Assembly: GCF_001949145.1 (NCBI RefSeq) | Contig: NW_019091682.1 | Location: 1-50,377, forward strand | DNA from: Acanthaster planci | Taxonomy: Eukaryota; Echinodermata; Asteroidea; Valvatida; Acanthasteridae | Reading direction: 5' to 3' | DNA length: 50,377 nt | Shown: positions 21,134 to 36,300 of the stretch, one piece after another | Numbering within the stretch: the stretch's first letter is position 1 | Layout: each line of letters begins with the position of its first letter | Notes under the pieces: generated by a model | What the model was told of the DNA's origin: nothing | Database searches by the model: none | Seen by the model: only the letters and a program-made list of their open reading frames with translations | Translations under genes and position numbers: made by a program

Positions 21134-21304
21134 CTAGCTCAGTTCAAATCCAGCACCTGAATGTATAGCGTATAACAGTTTTGTTTGCAGCACCTCTTCA
21201 TTTCTGAACTCTGGTAACTTGAGGAGGTTCATACATGTACTTGCTGTTGGAAGCCGTTCCTCATCACTACCACCATACTGGATGCAGAATGGAGGATACA
21301 ATTC
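21134..21304 (-). CDS. UBE3C: UBE3C coding exon 21 (catalytic cysteine and stop)
   Basis: Fifty-six residues and a TAG stop. It contains [20 protein letters not shown]; the Cys encoded at 21233-21235 aligns with the HECT ubiquitin-thioester cysteine (Cys1051 in human). The protein ends AGFELS, exactly as the family does, so the C-terminus is complete. Confidence 0.97.
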   Translation of the reverse strand, partial: ELYPPFCIQYGGSDEERLPTASTCMNLLKLPEFRNEEVLQTKLLYAIHSGAGFELS

Positions 21305-24300
21305 CTGTGGAAAGGAGGAGAGAATGATGGAAAATGAAATATGGTTCCTATATGTTGGATGATTGGGCATTTGTGCCCTGATCCCAGAGACTAAAAATTA
21401 CCACAGTTGTCTACATGAAGACAAAAAAGTGTTTAAAGGTAAATGAAAGAATAGTGGCAAGATCAGACGTTCAGGGAAAATTATGAAGAGAAAGAAATTG
21501 AAAGAACTGATATTGGAAATCAAGGATAGAAATGGAAAAATCTGAAGGAAAGATCAAAGAATTGGAAAGACATACCATAAATAGGGTAATGGAAAAAGAA
21601 TTGAAATGAGGAAAAGAAAACTTAAGGGCAAAAAAAATTGATGTATGGGATAAAGGAATGAAAGACTGACAAGTCCAAATTGTCGGTGAAAGATAGGTCA
21701 AGATACAAGGAAGGGAATGGAGGAATACTTGGAAGGAGTCAGTGCTAAAGTACTAACTTACCTTAAAGCCTAGTAGTGGTGGCCTAGAACAGCTTGTAAC
21801 AAACTTGAGCAAAGCCCTCTTCTGGTTGTTATCCATGACACTAACTACCTTCCAGAAGTTCTCTATCAAGGGATGATCCTCAGTGTAGCCACCTTGAAGG
21901 ACAGATAGGCAAGTACATACAAATATGCTGCATTCATTCATACCCTCAAATTATTTAGAACAGTCTTACAGCTTTTTTTCTTTTTGAGCATCGTGGTTGT
22001 CTATGTTTGCTATATTACACAATCACTACAGGCTACAGAGTGAAGCCAGGGCATCCACATTCCGATACATTACTGAAGTTTGCACTTCACAAATGGATAT
22101 GCAAATGAGCATATCCTTTCACCATGCAAAGAACAAATATATGTGTGATGCTTTTACAGCACATTATTTGAAATTCCACATGTTTTCTCACTATGTTTCA
22201 AAAACATGCATGGGTAAACTAAGGACAGTTCCAGAGTAGTGTTTTCTCACTATGTTTCAAAAACATGCATGGCTAAACTAAGGACAGTTCCAGAGTAGTG
22301 TTTTCTCACTATGTTTCAAAAACATGCATGGCTAAACTAAGGACAGTTCCAGAGTAGTGTTTTGTCCGTCCATCTGTCCAATGGACAGGTAAAAATAATT
22401 TTGGACGAGCAACACTGTGCTTGCACTAAATCTTACAAAAACTCTTCTTTACATGAGTTTTAACACTGGTTAATTAGTTTTCAATCTTCCTTAGAAAATA
22501 TTGTGTGCAGAGGAAAAATGGGCTGAAGCAGTACGAAGGGGTACAAGTACTAGTTTCAAAAAACTGTCAAGAGTGGACTGGTAGTGTTTAATCTTTGCTG
22601 AAACTGGACAGGCAGATGTTAAATACCAGATGATGCAATGTTTCTCAGTATTGTGGAATATGGCCTAACTTACCCCCAAGATGTGTTAAAAACTGTACAG
22701 AAATTGAAGGATTTAGGAGTTACTATCCACGGTGTGTTTATTTATTGTATGAAAAAATTATGCTCCAATCCAATTCAACCGTTACTATGTCTGGCACACA
22801 TAATTACAAATTTATTTGTTTGCATTGTTTAAGACTTATAATGTTGTATGATCAGCCACTTCAGCTCTAAAGTGTCACCTGTTCAAGAAATATATTATTA
22901 TTTTTTACTTAACAACACTATACCACAATGGCACGTATATCCATCTCACATCAAAAATCATTATTTACTAGAGGATAAGTTACAACATTTGTTTTCAAAT
23001 GTATGACCAACTTGTACCAGTACTTTGTATTACTCACAACCTGTAGACTATTTTACCTGAATATTTGGTGTTCCGCTTCAGGTCGTCTACATCAATTGGA
23101 ACTAGGGCTCCTGATATTAAGACTTGCAGCTCTTGATGGTCAAACATCTGCAGCCATTCAGCATCAATGACATTAGCCAGTCCCTGACGGAAGGCTAAGA
23201 TGTGTGGACGCATCTAAACATATATGTTAAACATAAATACAGAGTACACAAGAAAATAACAAAAGACAACTGCATGCTATCTCCGTGATGTAGTTATTTT
23301 TGTGCTCATAACGTTAACCCTAACAGCCTAGGTATGAAAATTATGTTTCAGTTGGAGGATGTAGGACTGTTTTAGCTAAGGTTCTAAGGTGAGAGTAATG
23401 AGAACTGAAAGTAATATGTGCAGGACTGCATAATCGAATACTGAATAGGCACAGCAGACACTGTGCCCACTGCCAACAACAAATTGGAAGGTTTACAAAA
23501 ATACCACATTGTCCGATCTGTGAAGCTACAAGGGGAAATCCTTGCATCTTGTCAAATCCTGTGTGATAGCTGGTTGAAACCAAATGCCTGTGCCATCCAA
23601 TTTCATAACTACTTGTTTTAAAAAGTGAATTTTCTGCACATTTGTGCATTGCCCTGTAAGAGAGGTGGGGGACAAGCTAAGTAGAGCCTATGAAAGTACT
23701 AAACTTAATCTCATAATCCAGCTATGAGTAAATGTATTATTTCTTTGATAAAAAGACAAAGTTGTGGGAACAAGCACTTATCCCAACAACAAATTTGTCC
23801 CCACGATAACTATCATTCAACATATGTGTGGTCTCCACAACTATGGTGCCAGTATGTGTGGTCATTTAGTGAAACAGGTGTCTGAGCTAGTTTCCGATGA
23901 ATTTTTCTGTACAGTACCTTCCCAAACTGCCCCCACTGTTCTGTTTATTTACTGTTCTTTCCAAACACCCTAAATTTTCAACTTGAATGTAAATCAAGCT
24001 TTACTCACTGTAGCAAGTACTGGTAAACGGCCAAAGACAATCAGATTACATAGGTTACTACACTGTTTACTTCATTTCATAGAACAATGTCACTCTTGAA
24101 ATTTCAAGGGTTACCAAGTCTTAGACATGATTCAAGCATGTACATAGTGCTGCAGCTGAACCGGACCAAAAATTGTCAAACATGGCACTTTCAAACCGAA
24201 CTGAACTTAACTAAACCAAACTGATCAGTTTGGATGTTAGGCTTTAATATGGCATGACATTGATAGCGCACGGAATGCACACAAGAAAACGTGATAAAAG

Positions 24301-27300
24301 AGCAAACACAACAAAAATGGATAACAAGTTGTGCTGCACTGGCGCTCAGCACATGTGCGTGTACACATGTACATGTATTATAATTATACTGTACATGTAG
24401 ATACATGTACAGTAAACTTATGATGGCCCCGCATCACACAATGGTTGTAAAAAGCATGTGTGAGAATTCACTAATAATCAGTCAAAATCATGCAACGTAC
24501 GGCATTTCTGCTGCACTAAATTCTCACTACATCCAATATGTACATGTATATTCAAATTTAGCATTATGTTTGCCAATCTCCAACAGCCATGCCCTTACGT
24601 TCCATTTAGGCCAATGATGTCATAAATGGCCGTGAAAAATCAATTTTGATTGGATGCTGATCACAGTCGGACTCGTGCTTAGTCGCGGGCAAATACGGAA
24701 GGAAAACTGATTTTGCCAAGCGGGCCATGCCGGTGCAGCACTCCAGTGCGCAACAAGATTTGGTTTGCGCGGTGGCCCAATTTGCCTTCCATTGATTATA
24801 TTTGATTGGAGTCATAATGTGAAAATGTACAGGAATTTTTCCAGATCTGTAAGTTGTTCGCAAATCTCAAATAACAAAATGCTGTTATCCGTTTGAAAAA
24901 GACTGATGGAAAATTGCCCCTTTGGCCGCGTGGGCACCGTCCTGGGAAAGAATACTGACTTGATACCAAGGTTCTTCTTCGAATACATCGAAAACCATGG
25001 TTTGGCAGTTGATTCTGTTTCGTGAAAAAAACCAAAACACAATTCGCTTGAAATCTAATTTGAAACTCCACATTGAGCATTGCTTTTTTTTCTGTTTTCA
25101 CATATCCTACAATCGTTTTGTTGAGTCAAGCGTCACATCCACTTTTAGTCGGCAAAACACGGTCGGAAACTGTCATACCTCCAATGATAACTTTCTATGG
25201 AATTTTAACTCCTAAACAAACTTTGGGGAAACAGTTAAGAAAAAATTTATGTTCACATCGAAGTTGCTCAAGGACGGGGATGGCGAGGAGATTCATTGCT
25301 ATTAACATATTCTACACACGGAAGTACTATATACAGCACGTTTGTTCGTAGCGAGCTCTTCAGTGTCTCGATGTGCATTATGTGTACGTGTTCCAACCCA
25401 AACAGAACCGAAGTTCGGCAAAAAAATTTCCAAACTGTGTCCGAACCGAACCCAACCTTGGCACCTACTTGCAGCACTACATGTACATGATGTACACGTA
25501 TGAGACAAGAACTGTAGTTCTTGTGGTGTGTGTGTGTGAAGGTTTCTGGCATTACATTCCACAGCATTATTTTTAAAAATACTTTTTTCTAAGTGCTGTA
25601 ATTATTGAAATATAATAAAACTTCGAACAGAAAGTATCAGAACCAAACTTATAATTACACTTTCTACATGTACATCCTGCTGTATTTCAAGATTCTCCTG
25701 AAATTCTTTAGTCAGTAAATAACAAAGCTGAACATTGGTAATTAAATACAAAAAACACTATGGGACAGAGAAGGAACAAGATGTGATCAAGCATTAAGGA
25801 GGCTTAAGACACTGCCTACTCATGGTCATCTTGAGTCCAAATTCTAACATCATCCAACCTGTTTGTTGAGTCTGTAGTCAGCCATGAGATGGATGTACTC
25901 GATGCGATTGGCAGCAGTGACTGGAATATCCTGGCCTCCTGCCTTGAGTGCATGAACACGTGTTGCTCCTAGCTCATTATCAACAACGGTGAAATCAAGG
26001 TTGAGATCAGTGACATCACCGGTGTAGTCCTTCAGAGATAACAAATTCCTTCAGCAGGAAAAGTATGAAAGATGATGACATTCAACAGTTTGTTTTTGAA
26101 TGAGATGGTAGGTTCTTCAATCAATGAAAGAATAAAAGATAACAGCAGATAAAAATGATAGTCATCTTGAAAACGTCGGTTCAGCTGGATAACCTCCAAA
26201 CAAGAAAACAGGATCAGCGAACAACTTCAGAAAACATTGCATAGCTTATACTACTGGTATTGATTATTGGTCTCACAAACTTTGGTGCATATGCTTAACA
26301 CATGAATAACTGAGTCACTGAAATAGATCAGCCTGGAATGCTATTCATTCTTTATTTAACCAGAGTACAGCACTATCAGTTATGAATTGGTCTCCCTATA
26401 GCAGTCATGAAGGAGGAAGACAATGGGGGAAAAAGAGATCTTGAGTTTTAGAAGTGGGAGGAAAACTCCAAATGAATATTCCAGAGAAAACCTGAGGATT
26501 CAGGTAGGGACTAAGAACCAAATTCACGTATTGCCCTGGGTGGGATTCAAACCTGGGTGGCAGAGGTGGACAGTCAAGTATGTTGTGCCAACCCAACTCC
26601 TCAAAGCATTTTGAGGATGTTTTTGGTTTACTGCTTTGGAAATGCACAGCAACTCTAAAAAAATATGTTGTAGATTAAAAGACAGTTTCATTATCCCTCA
26701 AAGCAGTGAATATCTGATGACAATGTTTACAAGATGGGCGATTTATCCTTTGTACATCCCAACTTTTATGTCATGAAGTTATTTTCATGTTATAATTTGC
26801 AGGAGAACTCTCATTGCAACTGTTTTAAATATTAGAGTTAATATGATAAAATGAGTTGCCAGTAGAGCTGCCTAATACTTAGTAAAATTTGCAACAGCAA
26901 CATTTCTGACATGAAACTTACTTGTAGACTTCAGGGTCCAGGGATGCTAACTGATCAATGTCCACATCAGCGTGCTTACTCATGAGTTTGGTCAGAAAAA
27001 AACTAGCAAAGGGAAGTTCTACCAAGAGATTCTCATATAACACCTGTAACAAGATAGGGAAGGAAGAGAACATGACATTGTCAAATGCTACCATTAAGCC
27101 AGAAAAAGAATTGAAAGGAATTGCCGGTGAGCTATTCATTTTCTTACTTTAAATTTGTCATTTAGGAATCACCAACTGATGGGCAGTGAACTTCACAGGT
27201 TTCTAACCTCTATGAAGTCTTCGGGATACTTCTCAGCCTGGCAACAATTACATTTTACTTTACTGAACAGGAACTGTGACAGATGGCTTGAAACAAACTA

Positions 27301-30300
27301 TGTGCCATGCAACACAAACGGTGAATAATGACCACAAAACATGTCAGATGTCAACTATGTCAACTGTTCAAAGCAACCACACTTTGAGGTACAATGTATT
27401 GTGTAGAGTCCAACCAAGTGTAGCATGAGGCACAGAGAAATTTACAGGAAATCCATGCATCTCTTCCCCCTGTTTATAAGCATTTCACAAAGTTTACAGC
27501 ATCATTCAGATTGTGCATGTAACATTACAGATTCTTAGAATGAGCGTTTATTTGGAAATTAGTTCTTGTCCAAATTCCTGAATTGCTGAGTGTTGGAATT
27601 ACGTGCAATAAGTAAACATGTGTGTATAATCTTACACCAGTGAATGCATGTGGGTCTGTATGTGGGTTATTTTCATCTAGTTTATTGCAGTTGTTTGTTA
27701 CATTCATACTTTTGTTCTGCAGAACGAGCTATTCCCCGGCTATTCTGTGGGGTTACCAGGGTTACCCACAAGCTCCTCCAGTTAACCCAGCCATCAGAAA
27801 ACTATATTATCCCATGCCTCTTCAGGGACGCTGAGCATGTGCACTTTGAAAGCTCCCTAAGCCACCAACCATTTTTCATTACACCCAGTCTCTCGACCAG
27901 TCATGTTATTTCCCTTCAATGGTGCTCCACAACACAAGCATTGGTGCACGTATTGGCTAGGACAGTCAAGTTTTCCAATCGGATATTTTGCCGATATTGG
28001 TATGGTAAATCAATGTTATTCTCACCTTGCCCAGCATTCTGCCCAGGAAGTAGTAGTGTTTCTGGTAGTCAGGTTCTAGCTGTGATGCTTGGGGGTTGGG
28101 GTACAGCAGCTCATCTGCAGTTGTCTTGAAAAATCCCCTGTTTGGATCAAACCCAGTCTTGAGAAGTTCTGAGAGGAATTCCCGTGTCAGCCCTCCCCCA
28201 TCAATTCCTGCTTCCTCAAGACCAGAGACATTCCTCATGACAACACGCAGCTTCTTTTTCAAATCTGGCTCTAAAAATGTAAAAACGAATGACTGAAATT
28301 CCAAACCAATTTTTGAGTTTATAAAGTACCTTGATTTTAAACCATCAAATGCTCCATCATGTACATCCTGCTGTTTGCACATTTGAAATACATGGAGAAA
28401 TTTTGTTCAGCATATATGAATGCATCTTTTACACTAGCTTCCACTATTTTCGGCAGATTCCTTGATTTAACTTATTCATTCCCCATGCAATATTTTCTCC
28501 TTAGAGCAACAGTTCTCAGAGATAAACTAGTGTTCGTTATTACAGAGTAGATGAAACACCCACAAGATAATGAATCACCCAGCCCAGATTAGATGTTCTT
28601 CATTTCACATTACAACTGACATCTGGACATCAATTCATTTTGCCATGCGAATGCCATGCCATGCCATGGGTGATGTTAGATGTATCACAATGGCATGCTT
28701 TTGTCATAAACATCGGACCAGACTTCTCGAATGGAAACTCAATGGAAAACATAGGCTGTCTGTCTGCCGCACCCAAGATCACCCAAGATCACTCAAAATA
28801 TTTCATCAGGAACTGACTAGCAGTTGCTATGCATTTTTAAATTTCATCCCCAGTGTTCCGTTTATTTCATTTCGAAACCTCATCCCCGACTTCCATTGTT
28901 GGAGAGGCACTGTTCGACATCATGGGGACACGATTGTGCATTTTGCACCTGCATGAGCGTACAATGTCTTAATACATAAATGTTGCAAAGTTCGTTGAAC
29001 CATGAACAGGTGGCTTACCATTTTCTGGCCGTAACCTATCATAAGCATCCTCATAAATGAAATCCCGTCGGATGTTGATATCTATTGTACGTCCAGGGGT
29101 GAATATTGCAAACTCCCCTTGATGCTCCTCTTTGTCCCGATGAATCCAGTCCCGGAATATCTGGAAGACAGAAACGTCCACAAAGTACGGTACTCAAAAG
29201 TACTGTACTCAAAAGTGGCTACAGTTCCCAATGTTCAATGCTGTAACCCGGGTCAAACCCATCATAACAGTAGTTGGATGTAACTGTGTTCTATTTGTAC
29301 CTTTAATTTATGTAACCCTTTTTTCTGTCCTTTCCCAATATTCAGTGGTTTTTGTGAAACATCTGAACTCAGAACATGGACTTCTGTTATCAAAAATGAG
29401 CACAAACACATCACTCCAAAATGTATGATCAAGTTTTCAGCCCCTGCAAGCTAACAAACTAATGGAGTACATGTTCAGGGCAGTGGAACACTTTGCACGA
29501 AGGTAGCAACACTGGCAGTTTCTTCCCATTGTTGAATATGAATTCAAAATCAAAACCATGCTTTGTCATCAAAGCTCCCATAATGGCTTTACAAGCATTT
29601 TGTACGTACAAGCCACGATGCCAAATGTGAAAGCTGTTGACAAGGCACCACTGAGAGGAAAACACAGCAAACGAACGTACAGTAAATGTCTTTGGTTGAC
29701 ACTGTCTTTCAAGGCTTGGGACTGTATGTACTAAATGTGTGCTACTGTCAACTCTCAACTGTGTGTTCCATTCAAATGTAACTTTTATGTGCTGGCTGGT
29801 GAATTTGTTGAAATGGGGGAAGGTCGGTAGTTTTTCTTCAGTGACGATCTTTCAGAAAAACAAATCAACTAAAGGCAATCTGCGTGTTTTGACTTGAAAC
29901 TAATTCTTTGCAGATTTGTGGCTAGTGTCAAGTAGAAATGATTACTGGGCAACATTTTCTGTTCGCTGGCTCAGTGCAGGGTTAATGGTCAGAGCAGTTG
30001 CTGAGTAGGAAGTGGGTTTATAGACGAGACATACCTTTACTCTGTCTTCAAATGGAATAACAAATGGCAATTCAGCCAGGATAGTCATCTTGCGAATCTC
30101 ATGTGTAGACATGGGTGGTGGTCCTTCCTCTGTTACCATACTGGGTTGCATGATATGGAGCTGCCGAGGTCTCAGCCCTGGATGGACATAACGACCTCCT
30201 GACCCTTTTACCTAAAAGTCCAATCAACCGCATTTTTTTGAAATGTCATTCTTTTGCTTAAAAATATTTACATGCGTACTGCAACTTATCTTTTTAGTAT

Positions 30301-33300
30301 CCTTCCACCTCCAAATTGACTAAGTAAAGCCCCCAAAATGAAGTAACTATTTCCTTTCAGTGTGACTTAAATCCCAATTTACATTATACCAATGACATGT
30401 TAATAACAGAATGTATCACAGTCAAAAAAAGGCAAATGCAGGGTTTAAAGATGGCACCTGCATATTCATGAACTACGTAGACCAATAGGTGTTTCAAAAC
30501 TTTTCCCAGCAATCTGAAGTTCTCTCTAGTCTCTTAACCCTAACCCCCAAGGGTTGCTAGCCCTAACCTTCCCCATTCACACAAAGTTAAACACCCATAT
30601 GGGACTTTGTGCACAGAGGCTGTTGGACTTTGTTTTTTGAGGTATGCCAAACCCAATGCAAAGGCCCGCTGTTATGGGCCTACCAGACCTATCCCCAAAG
30701 AATTCAACACTTTACTACTGTTTAATTCTGTGTGGTTGGGGAAGGTTAGGGTTAAGCTCTTCTTTGAAGCATGAAAATACGACTGACCCTATTGTCAGTG
30801 AAGATATTGACATGGGATGCCAGCCAGTGGCCAAATGGACAAAATGACCTCCTCATATCTCTATCATGAAGCTGCTTCACCAGTTGAGCTGTCACCTGTC
30901 ATTGATTACAAAGAAAGAGCAGAACTGCTGCTTTAGCTGACACTTTTACACCACAATCTCACTTATGAGGAAGAACTTGGGTTTAAAATGTCAAATACAA
31001 CTCTGCTGAAAAAATGAAGACCTGATCATATTCACAATGGCAATTTCGGAATTTCATTTCTTAAAGTTTATCTCTGGGGGCAATTCAGTTAGCATTAAGG
31101 CTAACAGCACAAGAGGCTAAAAGGAGTATCAGAATATATACTTGACATTCCATGCACAGTCCTGATCTTTCCATAATAGCTGTGTTCGTCTTACAATTGA
31201 TGTGTTATGGATTTCTTTTGATTTCAAAATTAACCTTGAAAACATGCATCCACATAGCTGCTTCATCCCCTGAGTCAGTGTGTGATATGACACCCACACT
31301 GGCCATAGCACGTCTGTAGTCCTTGGTAACAGAGGGTCTAGTCTCTGGATGAGCACACTCTATCATGCCCAGACAGGCATTACGTAGGACCAAGCTCATA
31401 TGAACAAGCTCATCCAACTGGAATGGCATCAGGCTACGGTGAGAGTCAGCTGGTAAAACAGACAAGGCAGAGTAGTTAATACAAAAATCCTGAAGATGTG
31501 AAGTCTATTTTAAAGATGTAGTTCAATGATAATGTAGTATGCCCAATGTCTTATAAAGTAGAGTTTTTATTGTGTATTTAAAATTGAATGTGAGAAAAAA
31601 GTTTGTAGCTCTGGTGGTCTGGCAGACACAAAAAGAAAAACAACAGTCGGCAGTTTTATTTGGCTGTTCTGTAATGTTGAGATGCAGTACATGGGAGACG
31701 GAATACGCACAACTGTTGCTGCAGTATGTACACAATAATGTAGGACTCCAAGCCGACCAGTCCCAGCGTCCGTGTGTTTGCTGACAGCAACACTAATGAT
31801 CACTCAGTTTCGTCTCACTCCTGTCATAAGAATAATCTTGTCAATGACATCAGCAGCACTGAAGCAGTTTTGCCAAAGCAATTTTGGTCCTAACTTTGAG
31901 AAGGTATTGTCCGGGCTCCAGGGAAGACTCGACGAGACGGCAAAACACAGACAGCATTTATTGCTGTGCAGCTTGCAATAAAAAACTTTCCAGGAAAAAT
32001 GCTAGAAGTGTACATGTATTCCAAATTAATGTAAAATTCTCCGTCTTTATGGTAGCAGCAAAAACAGTTGGGAGCATCATGGGCCTGGCCATTACCGCTC
32101 TCGGCAGCCCCAGCCATTTGAATGTATGCACCAAAGAAAGTAGTGCCATATGTGCAATTCAGTTTAAAATAATACTTTCATGATCAAAACTGTAGTATCT
32201 GTGTTTGGAATGCAAAACTGACAACAGTACAGGGAGGAGAGAGGTTACTGCCCTCAGACATGTTAATGTAGGTAGTGGTACAGGTAGTTTCAGGGGTGAG
32301 ATTGGAGGAAAATGAAATATCCACAAAATAATCAAGAGGTTTCAGCACCACACAGCATCTTAGGATCTGTATACCTCAATATTTTTGTTGCCTAAAGGCA
32401 CCTCTTAAAATGACCCAATTTCTTGTGCTCTACATCAGCCTTTATACATAAAACACCTTGGTAAAACACCTGGTAAACCCGGGATATTCCAGATTTTAAA
32501 AGAGATTGTTTGAAAATCCTGAAACAGGAAAACTCCTGATGAATCTCATCCCTGTATAGTAGATTTACAGTCCCTGATATTCAGTAACTGGAATGAAAGA
32601 GGACTCACATGAAATTTAAAGATGGTGGATATTGACCACTGAATGTAAAATTAAGAAACCGGCATGCCTAAAATCCAACAACTGTAGCAGGACTTACAAC
32701 AGTCCTCTATACCTCAGCACCTGACTCTACCTCGTTACTCAATGGCACTGTCTGAAGCACTAACCCCGTGGCAGGTTGACATAAAAGCTACATGTAGGGA
32801 GGTAGCAACCCTACCTTACTTACTTGGGGAGGATATCCCAACAGTAAAAACAATTACTTAAAATATCCATCTTTACCTCGCTTATCACCGTGGAATTCAG
32901 CATCGTGGAGGGACAGAAGCAAGTGACCAAAGAGAGAACAGAAGACAGAGAGTAGAGGGATAATCCTGGCACTATCAGCTGGTGAGAGAGGGTAGCCACT
33001 GGATAACATTTGGATCAGAGGTGTGCAGGACCTACATGTATAAGGTCAGAATATCCCATCAGCCATTATCAGTAACTGAGTGCATTACCCACAATCAGAT
33101 TGAAACAGGTATTCATAAATATCTGTCAGTTTCCCTAATCAACAACGTACAACTTGACCGTGTATTAACATTTGATAATGCCCACTGAGAAGTGATAATG
33201 GCCGCTGCATAAATTGCCGACTGGCACCTAGATGGGAAAAAGTTTAATGATTCTGATTGGTCAAGAGTCTGAGAGCACGTGGCTCGCCACGCACCCGTCA

Positions 33301-36300
33301 AGTCCATATAAGGAGATTCTATAGAAAGGAAGTGAGAGTAAAATTCTAGAACAAAATTGTTGAAAATCTATCCTATATTGACTTCTTTTGACTCTCTGAA
33401 TTTTTTAAAAAGGTATTTATGAATAGGAATAAATATGTGCTTGGCCAGTTTTAAACTAGACCAGCTGTGGAGACTGAACACTGATAATGCCCTTACCTGT
33501 GGCTCAGGCATTAGTCGCGTCTACTCTCCTGAGCTTGTCTTAAATGCAAACGCACCTTTAAGACCAGTCAAGCACATCTTTTTTCCCTTTATCATGCTGT
33601 TCATTACAAACAATCATTTATCGCAATTCTATTGTATTTCTTATGAGATACATCTGTTTTCTTCTGTTTCTGGTCTGTTCCATTCCATTTTTGTTTACCT
33701 TTACCTTTAATGTTCAATTACTTTTAACATTATTTTAACACTTCTTCATAATTAGAAATTGTAATTTGCTTATCAAATTCCTGTCTGATATCTCATATGA
33801 TAAAAATTTTGCAACCTATGAAGCTATCCTGTTCACTTGAAATTAAAATCCCCAAAAATAATGAATTTCAAGATGACATGAAATTTAAAGATGTGAAATC
33901 TGTATAAACCAAAGATGCAAAAATGATGTGAGTTAGTGATACATGACTTATTTGCCACTCTATTCATAATTAGAATTGACCAGCCCAACACAAACACAAC
34001 ACAAACAAAAGGTAAAACAGACTGTTTATACATGTGTAAAACTACTTTCAGCTTTTATGAAATAAATGTATCTCTCAAATGGCCAGATATGCACAACAGC
34101 CTAAACCAAAAAAACTGGGAAGGTCCAAAAGTGGGCCCTAAATGATTTTGAATGATTTTGATATTTACCCAGTAACTGCTGGTGCTGACACTGACTTGAC
34201 TGCCTCCCATAGATGTCTGAGGAATTGCTCGTTAAAAGCCAGCAAATACAATAAGCTATGACAGAAACAACAATAAAATAATAACAATTGCAGTTTACTG
34301 AATAAATGTATTCACAATTCAAACGAAAATTCAGAATAACCAATTCCACATATACCCCTGAATATCAAGCCATAGTATATGTACCTAAGATCCTGTTTTG
34401 TTGTTGGCCAAATAAATCTTTTACCATACTTGAGATTATGGATCAGCCAATGTGTTTTGGGCCAGATGGACCAGAATTTATTGTTAATTGTAAAATTACA
34501 CAAATACAAATTAAATTGTAACTCATTTTTTTCATCCCTTTTAATTTTGATTTGACTTTGGCTGAATTTGTGATTATTGCAGTGGCTGTATCCAAAAAAA
34601 TTAAATTGTAAGTTCTTTTAATATTGTAGAGCGACCTTAAAGCCAGAAAGGTATCAGTTGCCATGACAGTTTATCTAGATTGCAGCATGTCCTTGTTTAC
34701 CAACATCCAGGGTCACAACAATGGCTGACCTTGATTTCGAAGTAATTTTTATCAGATTTTTCGTTCCTCAAAATTACCTCATTCAAACAAAAACTGTACT
34801 CAAAAGAGGGGAAAAAGTGAGGCCTGAATTGCCTTTCACTGAGTTATTCACTACCACTGGCCGTCTCCCTGACAATCATTGAAATTATGACACAGCTTAG
34901 AATTATGAATCAGAGTGTAAAATCCATGGACTACATGGATAGACAAATATCACACTAAAATAATTTCAGCTTTTAAATTGTTTTTGACTCCACCGTGAAA
35001 CAAACTAAGATTTCTTAGGTATGCAACTCCACAGAAGGACTTATAATAATCTTCATGCTGCATGCTAAGCTTCTTAGATTCCAATGGCAATGCGTGGAAG
35101 TACGCAAAACTCAGCATATCAGCAGAAACTTGGAAAACTGGCTGAACAAGGCTGCATAAGGAGCACGAGGACAAAATTAAGAATTCAAGAAAAAAATCAG
35201 AAGTTATTACGCTGTTCGCGGAACATGCATCTTATGGTTGACCATGAGTGTGTGACAGATGCTACACAAAGCAGTAAGGACGGATATATCACTCTTGGAG
35301 ACAACGGCAAGAAGACTTCGCGCATTCTGGGGCAAGTTCAAGATCTGAAGACATTCATCTCGGATCTCTGCTAGAGAGGATGCTCCTCCAAACTGTGAAG
35401 ATAAAATATCCAAAAGTCGACTCTGTGCATGCAGACCAAATTCAAAATAAGACAAATTGTCACCCCCCATCATTAAGCCGAATTTAACTTGCACCATTAC
35501 AATGTTCTACAGTGCAAAGGTTTGAAATCCACTTAACCTGCTGGTATTTAAACTGCAGTATATACTTACAAAACTCAGAAAAGCCAACTCTCTCGTGTTT
35601 TTTTTTATTTGAAGAAAAGTGTTGATGTCAACACATCAAATTCATTCAAATCAAGTCCTGAGTTACACTTATTTCAAGTCAAATCTCAAGTCATTTTTTT
35701 CAAAATCAAGTATTCTGGCATCAAACCTGTCTGTATGCTTCCCTCTTTTTGTTTTAGCAAAATACCATACTGTCCCACCAGACAGCTTGCAGTCACTCCT
35801 TCCTTTGGTTATCAAAGAATGCATTTTGCATTAAGAATGGTATACCCAAATAATATGCCAACAGTGCAGTCTCTCATCAAATCAGTGGACATGGTCAGAA
35901 CTTGTCTGGAGATGAAAATTCACTTTTTGGTCTAATTATCCTCCCCCCACCATACAAAATTCAAAGGGCTTCATCTGATTCCCTAGGGTGAGCCTGAAGT
36001 GACTTGGTTTCTTTGGAAACATGGACCTATTCACATAACTGTGCCATCTGCATAAAGTCACTTTTATGAACAATATGCAAGATACCCACTTCACCATAAG
36101 TTTGGGCCTATTAATAAAGGTTTTGAATAACTTAACGTTTGGTGGATCATGGCCCAAACTGATGATATGCCAGGGATATTCACTGCAGTTTACATGTATT
36201 TGATATCAAGCACTATAAAATTTATATTTTGCATGAGGGGAAATCAGTATATCAAATATTATGGATACAGGATTTCAAATATCTAATATTAACAGACTAC

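Noticed and set aside
24133-25500. Inverted pair of ACCGAACC-rich tracts near 24.15 and 25.4 kb
   Set aside because: Similarity is mostly low-complexity plus GCAGCACTA next to TACATG, too weak to call an element.
26540-26560. tRNA gene suggested by box-B-like GGTTTGAATCC
   Set aside because: No cloverleaf or box A; treated as a possible SINE remnant instead.
27644-28129. 161-codon plus-strand frame
   Set aside because: Partly the antisense shadow of UBE3C exon 16, with no domain of its own.
28570-28956. 128-codon plus-strand frame in a UBE3C intron
   Set aside because: No recognisable domain, and Cys/His/Ile use looks random. No splice or promoter context.
29459-29758. 99-codon minus-strand frame in the intron between UBE3C exons 14 and 15
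   Set aside because: UBE3C is continuous in phase without it, and no family was recognised. Kept only as a remote possibility of a transposon scrap.
35084-35374. 96-codon plus-strand frame
   Set aside because: Antisense shadow of UBE3C exon 9, which is fixed by homology and phase.
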